64,000 nt of DNA from Rhinocladiella similis. Its lineage: Eukaryota > Ascomycota > Eurotiomycetes > Chaetothyriales > Herpotrichiellaceae. The first letter of the stretch is position 1. Each line of letters starts with the position of its first letter. Below the pieces are notes generated by a model that did no database searches, was not told where the DNA came from, and saw nothing but the letters and a program-made list of their open reading frames with translations. The stretch is from NCBI GenBank assembly GCA_024082115.1, contig JAMRYE010000010.1:4464001-4528000 (forward strand), read 5' to 3'. Below, in pieces: positions 1 through 11,484 of this stretch. The translations under genes and the position numbers were made by a program.

Positions 1-2
1 CC

Positions 3-173
3 AGGGAGCTAGATATCAACTCTTGGCACAGTATGAGAGAAAAGCTCAAGCTTTTCTTGTGGTTTGAATATACGAATGACTCGGATGGGATGAAGTTGTG
101 GAGAGATATCGAGGAATCGAGTGTTTCCAGGGTGTCTAAAGGGACTACGGAGGTCGAGGTTGTCAAAGAATGA
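3..173 (+). CDS. 3' end of a probable fungal-specific transcription factor (partial, cut by window edge)
   Basis: An open frame enters from the left edge and stops with TGA at 171-173, giving about 56 residues. It contains the segments MREKLKLFLWFEYTND and GMKLWRDIEES. This resembles the C-terminal end of the fungal_trans_2 domain of Zn2Cys6 regulators, where a hydrophobic helix ending in a W-x-E/D segment is followed by G-K-x-LW-x-E. The rest of the gene lies outside the window, so neither the DNA-binding domain nor introns can be seen. The family call rests on a short resemblance from memory; the tail could belong to another helical fungal protein. The overlapping minus-strand frame at 9-584 has no recognisable content. 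Confidence 0.35.
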   Translation, partial: RELDINSWHSMREKLKLFLWFEYTNDSDGMKLWRDIEESSVSRVSKGTTEVEVVKE

Positions 174-957
174 AGAGCATTCTGTCGCCCTGGTCCGACT
201 TGCTACACCTGTTTCTCTTGCCGTGATTGACGACAAGGAGCACTCTTGCTGGGGCCCGGAGAGATGCAGCTGCCTATGCTTTGGAGCGTTAAGAAGCACT
301 ATGGCGCCGGAAGGCGGCCCCGGATCAGAACATCGGTTTTCTCGATTGAGGAGCCTGCAATCACAAATGCAGCAGATGCCGGCAGGGAAGCAGGCACCCC
401 CGGAAATCCGGTCACAGAGACGCTCACCAAAGACCCTTCGAGATCTTCCTCGGCACGCCTCAGTCGTGAAGGTGAGGAATGCACAACCTGCATTCGATCC
501 ACCAAAAAGAGGATTGGAACGAAGGATACGGCACTTTTGACGTGCCTTCGAAGTTAATCCTGTTATTAGCGTGCTTACATTCACAAGGAGGAGAGATGAG
601 GCATGGCAGCCTTTGGTAGGATTTTCAGTGAGCTTCGCAGTGTTGACCGATCATGCATAACCCTACGTCTACTTCATAGAATTCGGCAAAATATCAAAGC
701 TTACGCCAATCGTTGCCCCAAAGTCCTTAGATACTGTACGCGTTGAATTGGCCCCGGGCCAGACTCCGGAAGATCCCCATGTGGATTTGTCATTCGACTT
801 CGTGATCTCGTTCCAAGATGACGATGACTTCTGCTACTCCTCAAAGCCTTTGAATATTCCCACTTGTCTGCACGAGTACTTGATGCTCAGATCCGGAGAA
901 TCTGGACCTGAATTCATTGTTCACCACTCACAGTTCACAAGACTTTTGTGTTTGGAA
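174..957. other. intergenic, no supported gene
   Basis: Several overlapping open frames on both strands cover 121-584, but none has a recognisable motif and none follows from a plausible splice. The DUF427 frame upstream of its ATG at 958 is open back to 748 but has no ATG of its own there, so I treat it as leader. Confidence 0.5.
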
Positions 958-1307
958 ATGCCGACCGCAACCGCCAAAGTTTCCGGCAAAGTGATTGCCT
1001 CGGCCGACACGTATGAGACAGTCGAGGGCAACGTCTACTTCCCACCGAGTTCCATTGATAAGTCGCTCTTCAGTAACTCGGATACTCACTCTTTCTGTCC
1101 CTGGAAGGGGACCGCCAGCTACTATGATCTCAATGTGGATGGCAAAACTTTGAAGGACGCCGCTTGGTATTATCCAACTCCCAAGGAAAAGGCTACGAAT
1201 ATCAAGGATCACGTTGCCTTTTGTAAGTTTATATGGATCTCTTCTGCCCAAGACGATGCTCATGGAATTTGCTAGATAAAACCAAAGTCGATGTCTCGGT
1301 TGCCTGA
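958..1307 (+). CDS. DUF427 domain protein (small, single domain)
   Basis: Exons 958-1222 and 1276-1307 give 98 residues; the 53-bp intron 1223-1275 has a GTAAGT donor and a TAG acceptor. The protein is one DUF427 (PF04248) domain: a VSGKVIA strand near the start, VEGNVYFPPSS, CPWKGTASYYDL and KDAAWYYPTPKEKA, ending HVAFYKTKVDVSVA after splicing. The join restores the usual family ending, which supports the intron. ATG 958 is chosen because family members start a few residues before the first strand. Members occur in fungi and bacteria and their biochemical role is not established; no catalytic residue can be named. It stands alone here, between the edge gene and a 1.6-kb empty stretch. Confidence 0.85.
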
Positions 1308-2910
1308 GTGCTTCAAAGATCGGGTACCAAATGACCTGCGAACAGATTTCTTGAAGAAGTTATCTTCAGTTCCTTGTCAGTCAAATATGAGAATACCAAC
1401 ATTCGACGATTGATGTGTGTTGTGGCCCTTGTCGGAATTTGCGAGAATATAAGAAACGCTATCTACATCTATGTCCCGGCCAAATCAAGCAAAGGTGACC
1501 GCTGTGATGATCCCTGATTTGTACGCTTTGACTGTCTGAGGAAGAAGCAGCAGCGATTGGACCTTCTCATGAGGCCCAATATATATGTACGGTGTACGCC
1601 CTCCAGAATTAGCACCAACTTCACCTATGCTCTCTGCCTTGGGAATATGGATGTGGCTGTGGCATTTTCTCACGACCCGTTCTAGTTCAACCGTGTTTGA
1701 AACATTCACATTCACATATGATCTAACAACGTTCGTGTTCTTCGGAATCTGGTTCGCTATGGACAACATCAGCAAACATGCTGCTTGCAATGCTCAAGCT
1801 TGGTGTGAATTCGACAGTGCTTCGGTATGAGATACTCCATTCCGTCGTGTCAGCACTCCTGCAGATGAGTAGAACTCTTGCGACCGTCGTCTGCTATCCT
1901 CGCTTTGTTGTGTGTGTGATCTACATGCATCCACCGAAGCCGACGAATGTGCTACGACATACTTGTTCAAAGGTATCCATTGACAAAACGACATACCTGG
2001 TTAGACCTGGAGACTCCTCGACGTGCATCGAGGTCCACTCATTTATTGTCCAGACTCTCGCAACTAAACCCTGTCTGATCGTGTTCCGTTAAGATGGCAT
2101 TTAACACAATTCAGCTTGGTGGCGCGGACAATAACCGACTGTTCAGAGATTACTTAGCAACTCCTTCCCACAGCAGCTAGTGCGTGAGATGTACTCAATA
2201 GTCCAATTCGCACTACGGACTACCTGCTACAGTGATCTGCGGCCCACAGGTTGATTCATTCAGGCCCCCAGACTTGCTTATCTGCCTCAGGCTTACCAAC
2301 GCTCAATAGGTGGCTTTCCGGGACAATCTCTCCATTGTACCTCTAGGTATCCATGTTCTAGCTAAGCATCTGACAAGAGTGTCCACCGACGCGATGGACC
2401 CCAACGTCGGTACAATCATGTCTCAAACAACACGACTGGTCAGAGGAAGCCACCACACGACATGGGAAAGAGACTTCGATACTCCGTACTTGGTTATCTT
2501 CTCTGGACGGGGTGTTGTTGTTTAGTTCGTCTCGGTAGCCTCCTTGTCCCGCCTGAAGATGCCTCCAAGTGTCTGCAGCCTCCTGGGGGCCGGATCATAT
2601 CAAGGGCAAATTGTATCTTTTTCGGTATTTAGCTCACTCTGCACGCGGACTACTCCCTGCTGTTTCAACCCGGGTCGAGTCTAAGAGCCATCGCATTTCT
2701 AGTACTCCGTACACAGTAAATAATGAGACGATGTCCTTAGGTGCGTCCGGATAAGGCGTCCACCGAGGTACACACTTGTTCGAACCGAAGAATGGCGCAT
2801 TCCGTGGATTCAAGTGCTCTTATGGTGTATGTTGAAAACATTTTCCAATCCCATCCTACTGTTAGTTTTGTGACGAAGCTCCAAATCTCCTGCATGTCGA
2901 AAGCTTCCCA
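1308..2910. other. intergenic, no supported gene
   Basis: About 1.6 kb with only short unrelated open frames on both strands, none with a recognisable motif. It precedes the membrane protein gene and must contain its promoter. Confidence 0.5.
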
Positions 2911-5121
2911 ATGTCGTCTCAAATCTCGCCTTATGAGCAGGTGCACACAGGTCTATGGACGGACTGGACTCACGGGCGTGCCCAGGGTTTGACACTGACC
3001 GTAACAACAACGCAAGGAGCATACCTGATCGCCTTCCTCGCCATCTTCGTTCGGCTAGCTGGGAGTCACCTTTGGGACTTACTATGCTACGCATGGTTCC
3101 ATGCGCGGCAGACCACAGGCCCGCGTGACGGACTCTATCATCAACAACAGGCGCTCCTTCGCAACAACTTGTCTGACAATCGCGCCATTTGGCAGTTCTC
3201 GGCCGCTGGATATGCGTGGCGCAACAAGGTCCCGAGATCGATTTTGAGATCGCTGCCTTTCCTCTCAACAGCGCTCGTTTACTTCCTTTCCTTCTCCGCG
3301 GCGGGTATCTTCTCCTCGAATGTCGCCAGTGTTCAGTCCACAGTTCTCATCAGCGGCCCGGTGTGTGGAGAGCTCCCCGACGTCCAGATATTCAACGTGA
3401 GCGGTATGGTTAAGCAGGCTTTCGTCTCTACGTGGCGGTTGAGCGTCTGGAAGAACGCCCAGATCTCCTCGAGAAGTTGCCACGCTTTCAACACCACCGG
3501 GTCGCAGCAATATCTCCAAGACTGCAAGGCCTGGGGTCGCGAATTTGTGCCGTGGAAAGTGACTGCTGGTCTTGAATGTCCATTTGCGGATGAAATGTGT
3601 CGAGACGGACTTACGGTTCAAGTTGAGACACCCTTGATTGATTCGCACCTGCATCTGGGTATCAACACCCCCGCCAAAGATCGCATACAAACGCGAAATG
3701 TTCGTCAAGTATCAAGATTGCCCGAGATTTGACTGACAACCCCCACAGGTCATGCGATGTACTCCGGTGACTATTGACGGGTTCAAATCCGATATGTTGA
3801 CTTGGAACGAAACCACCTTGAGCGACGACTACTTTATCCGCAATTTGCCCCTGTCCAGGGGTATTTAGGATATTCATATGGTGAAGAAAAGACATTGGGT
3901 TCTAACTATACCTTTGTTTACTATAACACAAGCTTTGGCAGTGCACTTGGAAATCTGCAGAGCCCATCATATATGATGGATGTTGAGTTCGCCGACGCCA
4001 CTGATGTGACGGTGGGAACATTCAATCCCATTCCGCAGCTCAATCGCACAGATGCAGATGTCGCCATGTGGTTTATTATGCAAAATGCATTGGCTTTCGT
4101 GACCCGTGTTGACGACCCAATTTTTCAGGCGAATGTCTCTTCGGTCACAGAGGTTATCACGAGTGATGGCGACGTTATAAACATGACATACTGGACGCCC
4201 TCGGAGCCACTCACCGTCCTCGGATGCGCTCAACAGTGGCAGTGGTGTAATGGCGAACGTCACTGCACTCCGTTGGCGGGGATAGTAGATCAAGACATTG
4301 ACAGTCTCAATTATACTGCCCGACAACAGTCTCTGTTTGAGCGACTTCACTACACTATTCAAGGTGCAAACATGAATCTCATGACTGTTGGGCTCGGGAA
4401 TGACGCCCTCCTTGCGTCGACTGCTTCTGGATGGGGCATGGCAGGTTCATCTCTGCCCAGCGATCAATGGATGCGGGAGGTCGACCATTGGTACAGCATG
4501 TTCTGGAACAGTGTGCAGCAGTTCACGGCACAGTACTCGGTGGGAGACGGTGTCGCGGATCAGGATAAGTACCGAGTACCACCAAGCGAGAAGGACCAGT
4601 GGATGTGTGGTGCGCAGATGGTACAAAGAAGTGATTATTCGTCTTTCAACATGCTGGGCGTGCTGCTGATACTTGTTCTCGGTGCATGCTTCGTCATGTT
4701 GAATCTGGCCTTGGATCCAACGATCCAGTGGTTCCGCCGGAGACGAGCACGCAAGGCCGGTGAACCCTGGCTATCGGTCTGGCGCAGACACCACCTGCTT
4801 CAAATCGAAAGCGCTGCTTTCTCGGAAGCCGGCCTTGGGACGTGGTCGCATGATTCACTTGTCCCAACATCAACAGACGCAGGTTCCTTCAGTTCGCCAC
4901 TCGCACAACAGCAATATACGAAGCTTGACGCGAGCAGTTCCCAGAATTCGGGATCTGGATATCAGGACAGATCTGACGGTAAGGGAGCAGGAGAAGAGAC
5001 GATCTCTTTACCGTCGCCTACTTCTCCGAGTACTTCTTTATGCCAAGATAGCATGCAACGTAAGCCACAGAGGACAAGGCTGGGTGGTTGGGTTAAAGGG
5101 TTGAATTATCGCAGAGGGTGA
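2911..5121 (+). CDS. fungal multi-span membrane protein with a large extracytoplasmic domain; possible frameshift
   Basis: Exon 1 runs 2911-3699 and intron 3700-3748 (49 bp, acceptor CCCACAG) gives the family-like join RIQTRN/VMRCTPVT. The frame then reads to about 3835, where the code moves to the frame used from 3835 to the stop at 5121. The move looks like loss of one T in the TTT run at 3833-3835; a 56-bp intron 3767-3822 is an alternative that keeps frame but removes well-coding sequence. The product would be about 720 residues: an N-terminal segment starting MSSQISPYE, a TM near residues 38-60, a second near 117-140, a cysteine- and N-glycosylation-site-rich domain, a last TM coded near 4650-4710, then a basic RRRRARK stretch and a Ser-rich tail. 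This type of hypothetical protein is widespread in Pezizomycotina; its function is unknown. Confidence 0.7.
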
Positions 5122-5753
5122 GCTGGCTCTTGCAAGCAGTTTATAAGCGTTCGAGATTTGGGAACAGCAGCGGCATTGGGAAGACCAAGCAATTTTGCAT
5201 AATGTGATGATACCACTCTGTTCGATGCTGGCTATTTCGGGCATATTAGTGGTTGCTGAGCGCGATAATGAGGAGTATAGCTGATGGATGGTGAAATTAT
5301 GTCTGCGTAATAGAATTTGTGTGGGAGGCTGTTTCTGAGTTTCCTTGTTCTCGTATAGATAAGATTATGGAGTGTCAGATCACGTGATCATCAGGTTACT
5401 GGTCCGGAAGATACGGGGCGCAGAGAAGTTGGGATAGGATGGCGTGGTCAGATCAGGAACGAGCCACTTGGTCGGAGTCGAATTGTGGTGCCCTATGGGT
5501 ATTACCTGAGGTGGCTTTGGAGGTATAAGTACAAGTCGATAACTGATTCTGATCTTGGGAAACATATCCAGCAGACCCGGCCAGGAGTGATCTTCGACTC
5601 GTTTCCAGAACTTCAAAGCAATTTTCTCGGCATAGTATGACTTCATATCTCGATCTCCAAAATTAGGATCAACATTGTCCGGACACTTTGGTACGGCGCC
5701 AAATTTTCATTGACGACGAACAAAGGCCTTTCCCATGATGGTGTTGCCACCTC
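5122..5753. other. intergenic, promoter side of the Zn2Cys6 gene
   Basis: No coding sequence recognised in 632 bp. It contains a 12-bp perfect palindrome with a CACGTG core, listed separately. Confidence 0.5.
5378..5389. promoter_or_regulatory. 12-bp palindrome with CACGTG (E-box) core
   Basis: GATCACGTGATC is a perfect palindrome about 365 bp upstream of the regulator start at 5754. CACGTG is the binding core of fungal bHLH factors. That it acts here is inference from position and symmetry only. Confidence 0.35.
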
Positions 5754-7985
5754 GTGCCTGTCAAAGCAGAACGTCTTGGATTGAACAGATTTACGATAGG
5801 CACAAGAATGGACCCACGAGCTCGAGTGGCACACGCGTGTGACCGATGTCGGCGAATGCGAACGAAATGTTCGGGAGGATTGAGATGCGCCAAGTGCGAG
5901 ATCGATGGAGTGGAATGCGTGTACAGCGACAGGAAAAGAGAGAAGGCCAGGAAAGAACTCATCGAGAGCAAAAGCAGCGTGCTTGACTTACAAGCAAAGA
6001 ACGAACGACTCGTGACTCTGCTTGCGGACCTCATCGCCGAGTCTCATATCGATTCAGATGCCCGGACACAGGCTGTGCAGTTCATGGAGGTAACGTCGCC
6101 TCGACCCTTGTCACCCATCTTCCCATGGCTGTATTAACTTGATTTCTCGTAGGATCTAGAACATGAAGATATACCGCAGAATGCTGCGTCAGACCCGGGG
6201 TCCGTACGCTTGCCTCGAGATACCACTGGGCAGAATACTCCCACAACAGGCGAACAAGTTCCTGAACTGCTTCAAGACCACCCAGAGTATAGCGAACAGT
6301 CGAGATGGCGGTCAGCTTCAGACTTCAACCTGGTCGGTCCGTCGCGGCTCTCCCACTTGTCTCGATTGATCTTGACCGACAATGAACCTTCTCCGCATTC
6401 CTATGCGCCATCGGCCTGGACGGAAACCACCAACAATGATGACCTTGTACAACACTTGATATCTCTCTACTTTTGCTGGGAATACCCGGTTTTTGCTAGC
6501 TTGTCTAGAGAACATTTTCTTCTCGATTTTCACACAGGCAATTCGAGATTTTGCTCTCCTTTACTCGTGAACGCAATTCTTGCCCTGGGCGCTCGCTATA
6601 GCGATCTTCCCGAGGCACGCAAACACAAAGATAACCCATTTACAGCAGGCGACCACTTCTACGAAGAGGCACAACGGCTGTTGGGATATGAAGATGTCCC
6701 ATCGTTGACGAAAGTCCAAGCACTTGGCCTGATGTCACTGAGGCAGGCGAGCTGCGGGAATGACATGAGCGGATGGCACCTCTCTCGATTAGCTATGAGA
6801 ACTGCCCTTGATCTTGGTCTGCACATGGTTGACTCGCAGGATCGGCGGGCAGATCGATTATTGCATTCCAATCCAGAACGTCAAGTTAGTGCCGCCACGT
6901 TCTGGGGATGTTATACTTTGGAACAGTTCGTGTGAGGACAGCTACGTTTTATGTCGCTTTGCTAATTTGTTTTCTTTTAGGGCTTGGGCACTCTGTGTGG
7001 GGCGACAGTCTCAAGTCACTCCTGAAGAGGTAGCGGTTCATAAACCAATCAAGATCGACGAGATCGAAAACGAGCCTTGGAGACCATATTCGGACCAAGG
7101 AATCGACCCAGATCCTACGCTTCACCAGCAAAGTAATATGAGGTCGGTGTACAAGGTATTCGCTGAGCTTGCGCAGCTGGTGCACAAAACGAATCTATGT
7201 TTGCAGTCCGAAGACCCGCGAGACATCACAGCCTCGGTGCGCGCTCTCTACACTGAATACCTCCAGTTCTACGGTTCACTTCCAGATGCGCTCCGACTCG
7301 GGAGAAACTCGACACCACCTGTATTGTTTGCACAGTAAGTACATACATATCTCCTGACTTGACTGCAGTCATTATATCACTGTGATCTAACATCTGCTCT
7401 TCATCCAGCATATTCTACCACTTCGCCGTTCTACTCCTCTTCAGGCCATTCTACAACACCGGGATCTTCGACACTGTCCCGGCTACGCGACTGATTTGCA
7501 TAGAAGCCACCGACAACATTCTTTCCCTGGTCAAGGTCTATCAGAGCTTGTACACCCTGCGCCGGACACCAGCGTTCATGCCGTACATCATCATGTCTGC
7601 TGAGCTTGCACGCATGGCGGATCACAAGACCCGAACAGAGGGTCGCGAAATCTACAGGACGCCCAGTATACGATACCTGAATGAACTGGCCCTGTCACAC
7701 CCTTTCGCCGTACGGGCAATGTTGATCTGCAACTTTTTCCGGGAAGGATGGAAGATCGAGTTGGACCCAGGGGACGACTGCGAGGTACCTTTGGAGCTGG
7801 CCGAGAACGAGGACGGCATTTCGTTGTCCCATGCCGTCACGTTCTTCCGGCCGGACCAAGACTTGGAACGGCATCATACCGGACAGGCGAGTTCGTCGCC
7901 ACTCAGTCACCAGCCAGCATCGAGACTACGGTTTGCGCCGTTTCCGCAACAGGGCACGCATCTAGGCAGTATGGCTCTTCTCTGA
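5754..7985 (+). CDS. Zn2Cys6 binuclear-cluster transcription factor
   Basis: Exons 5754-6089, 6153-6931, 6981-7334 and 7409-7985 give 681 residues in frame, with donors GTAACG, GTGAGG and GTAAGT. The Zn2Cys6 cluster is complete: Cys 29, 32, 39, 45, 48 and 55 with spacing 2-6-5-2-6, followed by a basic linker and a heptad-rich stretch at about 61-95 likely to dimerise. The middle carries the fungal-specific transcription factor domain (PF04082), seen as NAILALGARYSDLPEA, then a helix ending LDLGLHMVD and ALCVGR. A second ATG at 5808 (residue 19) also keeps the whole cluster, so the true start is uncertain. The product is a nuclear DNA-binding regulator with unknown targets. It converges with the GT2 gene and is not obviously tied to a neighbour. 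Confidence 0.92.
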
Positions 7986-8397
7986 GACCCTGAACTTGAG
8001 CTTGTTGGGCCTCTAATGATTTTTTGTTGAAACAGATCTCACATTCCATCATGATTAAACCTTTCGTGCATAATTCATGAGTACGAAAAGAAAAATGAAT
8101 GTCTGAGTGTATAAAGGGACTAGGTACATGTAGGTAATTTTCTTAAACAAGACTGCACGAGGTTTCTATGTCTCTGAGAAAATGATCGCGTATTCTAAAT
8201 TTTTCTTTCAATTCCCAAATCCCAAATCTCATTCACAAGACCCATGCAGCATGTCTTGTTCCAGCTCGACAGTTCCGAACGAATTTCGACATGAAGTATG
8301 GTTCTGACAAGATGTTTTTTCAGAATAGGGGTCATTATTGGCCATTCATTCCCGAGTACATAAGATTATAGTAAAGAAACCGTTGCTGCTGGGGAAC
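7986..8397. other. convergent 3' spacer
   Basis: Lies between the stop codons of the Zn2Cys6 gene (plus) and the GT2 gene (minus). Rather AT-rich; nothing coding recognised. Confidence 0.5.
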
Positions 8398-11300
8398 TCA
8401 AAAGGTGAATTGCATTAAACCTGGGTTCAACACCAACGGCAGAAGAAAGTGAAAAGTCACGACCAACGCCAGCGGCCAGATGGCCGTGAAGCCAGTGATT
8501 AACCAGTCATGAGGAACGAGATGTCCTAGGGGCCCCACGCCGGCGAGGACGATCATGGCCGTGATCATGATGAAGCAAAAGGTAAACGTGAACTTGAACC
8601 GGCGGAGAATGACGGGAACTTCGTCGAAGAACGAGGTCCGCGTCGCCTCTTTGGCTGTCGCGCCCCACGTCATGTTGATCGAGAACATGTGTGACGCGAT
8701 GGCTTGCGAGACGTGCAGCGAAATGCCGCCGAGGAAGATGGTCAGGAGAGGGAGCCATTTTAGGTTTTCGAACAGGGCTCCGAGGAGGGAACGGCCAACG
8801 ACGCGCTGCGTGAAACATGGTCAGAACTTGGGCTCACGGGGGATGTCCCAGAGTAAACTCCGACAACGATAAATGGGTAGACTCACGTAGCGTAGCACTG
8901 CCAGAGAGATAGTGCCGAGAGCTTGAAAGACAACGAGGATGGAAAAGTAGATCTTGAAGGAGTCGACGTAGTAATGGTCCAGGTAGCCGTTGAACCAGCC
9001 GATGAGGAAGTAGTTCATGACTGTAAGAACCCTGTTGGGAGACAAATTCAGCATTGTCGGTTAGCTTACTGGTTCTATCGAAGCGGACATGTCGCCCTGC
9101 CCGGTGCTATGCGTGAAGGATCCAACTTACCAGGCAGAAGCAATGGCGTAGTATGTGCCAATATAAGACATGATTGTGATCTTTGCCATTAGGGACATGT
9201 TTGAGAACCTTGTAGACCACCAACAAGTCAATATGGATGGGCTGTTTCGGAGGCCAGGTACTAGGTACTTCGGACGGGAAAGCGTGTGATGCGGCGTATG
9301 GAAACAACTTACATGAACCTGCGAAACAGCGGTGTGACGGGTCCCTGTGTCGGCCAATATCGTAGGGGGTTGAAGATGAGTTCAGAACAGCCTAAAATTC
9401 CATATCAGGATTAGGATCGGCTTCGGCCTGGCTTGGAAAAAGGATGCTCAGACATACCGTAAGCGTACTTTTCCCATCGTGCCAACTCATCGTATACTGT
9501 CAAAGACACACCTTCTTGGAAACCCTCGGGCCCAAAGTACGTGCTGAAACGCAGGTCGTACCCCTTGGATTGCAGTCGGAGTGCCATGTCGAAATCTTCC
9601 GACACTGTTGTCTCGGCCCAGTACTTCTCGACCCCGTCTTCCTTGTACGCAATATCCTGCAGCGCCGACCATCGCAAGATGGCATTGTGGCCGACGAATG
9701 GAGCAATGTCGCCGTTCGCTACTGCGAATTGGATTGCTGTGTAGACCAGATTGGTGAAGAATGTGATGCCTCTTTCGAAGAAGCTGGACGTCACGTTCAT
9801 GACCCCCGAGCTGAACTGGATGATGGCCACTTGTGGCGAGGTCTCCATCTCGCTGACCATATCAAGAAAGCAGTCTGATGGTACTCGAGTGTCGGAGTCA
9901 ATGATCAAGATGTAATCGCCGATACGCACATCTCCCTGGGCCCAGGTCCGGCCTTGATCTTCCTTCAGGATCTGGTCAAGCATTTCTTGGTAGACCTTGT
10001 CTTCGTCTTGCTGTGACCATGTTTCGTGGCGGGGCATTCTGGCTAGACTGTCTTCGATACGAGCAGAGACATTCATGGCATAGTTCATGTTGGACGCCTT
10101 TTTGAACTTTCCAGGTCGGAAAAAGGGCGTCTCTCCGCTCTTGAGGTTCGGGCCTGGGTTATGCTTGGGACGAGCAATCCAGCCAATGTTGTGTTCCTCG
10201 TAGTATTCTTGTCGTTCTTTGACTTGGTCGGGAAGAAGAAGTTGCATCCCGTCATCGTTGACAAAGATGTTAACGCTTCCTCCTTGCATTTCATACGTGG
10301 AAATCGCTTCGCGGATAGATGCCATTGTCGGGTCGATGACACTCCAGAGCCTAGATCTCTAGTCAGCATCTGCCTACCGAACCAATACTTGCTCAAGGGA
10401 CAAACTTACCCTTCCTTGTACACGGGACATTGCACAGTCACATGAGGCAGAGTTTCAGTCTCGAGACGCTTCGAACGGAGTCCAGAGAATGAGCGGGAGT
10501 TGGAGTCCATCTGATTGACCGGTCCAACGATTTGTGAGATTCCATTGACCAGCGTCTGGAAGAAGAACCATCCGAGCCAAATCTGAGGAAAGATGACAAG
10601 GGCCAGGATAAGCCGAAGGTAACTGTGGTCGATCTTGACCTCAATCGCCACTTTCCGCCAGCCAAGGCCGATGGTGAGAACGACCAAGATCCCCACGAAG
10701 CACATAAGGATAGATTGGTACAGCAAGGTCTTCCTGGGTTTGTCGTCATACCGGCGTCCCTCTTCTTCGGAGCTCTCGTCCACTTTCTCAGTGATGCTGA
10801 TCGAAGGTGTCTTGCTAGGTGGTGCACCTTTGAAAATAATGTTCTCGTCTTTCCAGAGCAGGGAAACAAGGTGTTGGACGATCTGCTCTGCTCGAGTGAT
10901 AATCTGCTCAGGATCGTCATGCCATACGACCAAAAGAGCTGGGTCTCGAATGAACGCCGCAAAGTGATGTTTCTTACAGGTTGATAGGAAAGTGATGTTG
11001 GGAAGCACCTGGATCCGTAGGCCGTCGAGGTACGGGACATAGGGAAGTTGCGAAATCTGCAGAAACGATTGAATAACGACTGTGTTGACGGTCATGGCAA
11101 CCTGCTATGGTTAGCAAGGATGTGGCTGAGATGCGCTACACATACCTTGACGTTCAGGCGACTAATTTGCTCGAACAATCCATTATGAGCGAACAGCAGC
11201 TCAGAAGGTTGGCAAATGAAATCGTTCTTGGCTCTTTTCAGGACCACACCTTCTTCAACATCACTGTTCGACCAGAGCTTTTCCATTTGTCGCTGACGGA

Positions 11301-11484
11301 GAAATTTGACCATGATGTCACACTTGAAGGCGCCAGCAGTGCCTAGCGGTGCCATTGAATCGGCCTCGGAAACCATGGATATCTGTGAGGGTGGCCGGGG
11401 AAAAAGGGGTGGCTCCAATGCAGAGTCATATCTGTCGTTGGAATAAGCCGACTCTAGGGTGCGCGGTATATGACCCATCTCCAT
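8398..11484 (-). CDS. family 2 membrane glycosyltransferase (ZtGT2/FgGT2-type)
   Basis: Seven exons, in coding order 11484-11146, 11101-10410, 10350-9458, 9391-9313, 9208-9131, 9031-8887 and 8805-8398, give 877 residues. Two TM segments before the catalytic domain (coded near 10550-10720) and about four to six after it place the active site on the cytoplasmic face. GT2 signatures: TVQCPVYKEG, NDDG near 375-378, DSD near 495-497, SED near 594-596 as the base region, and a RW pair near 635 in the position of the Q-x-x-RW motif. The whole matches the processive-type GT2 proteins known from Zymoseptoria and Fusarium, where loss impairs hyphal extension. The sugar donor and polymer are unknown. 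It is divergent from the GH16 glucanase across 2 kb. Confidence 0.88.

Noticed and set aside
9..584. 191-residue minus-strand open frame at the left edge
   Set aside because: No recognisable motif, Arg/Cys/Ser-rich composition typical of a shadow frame, and it overlaps a better plus-strand coding tail.
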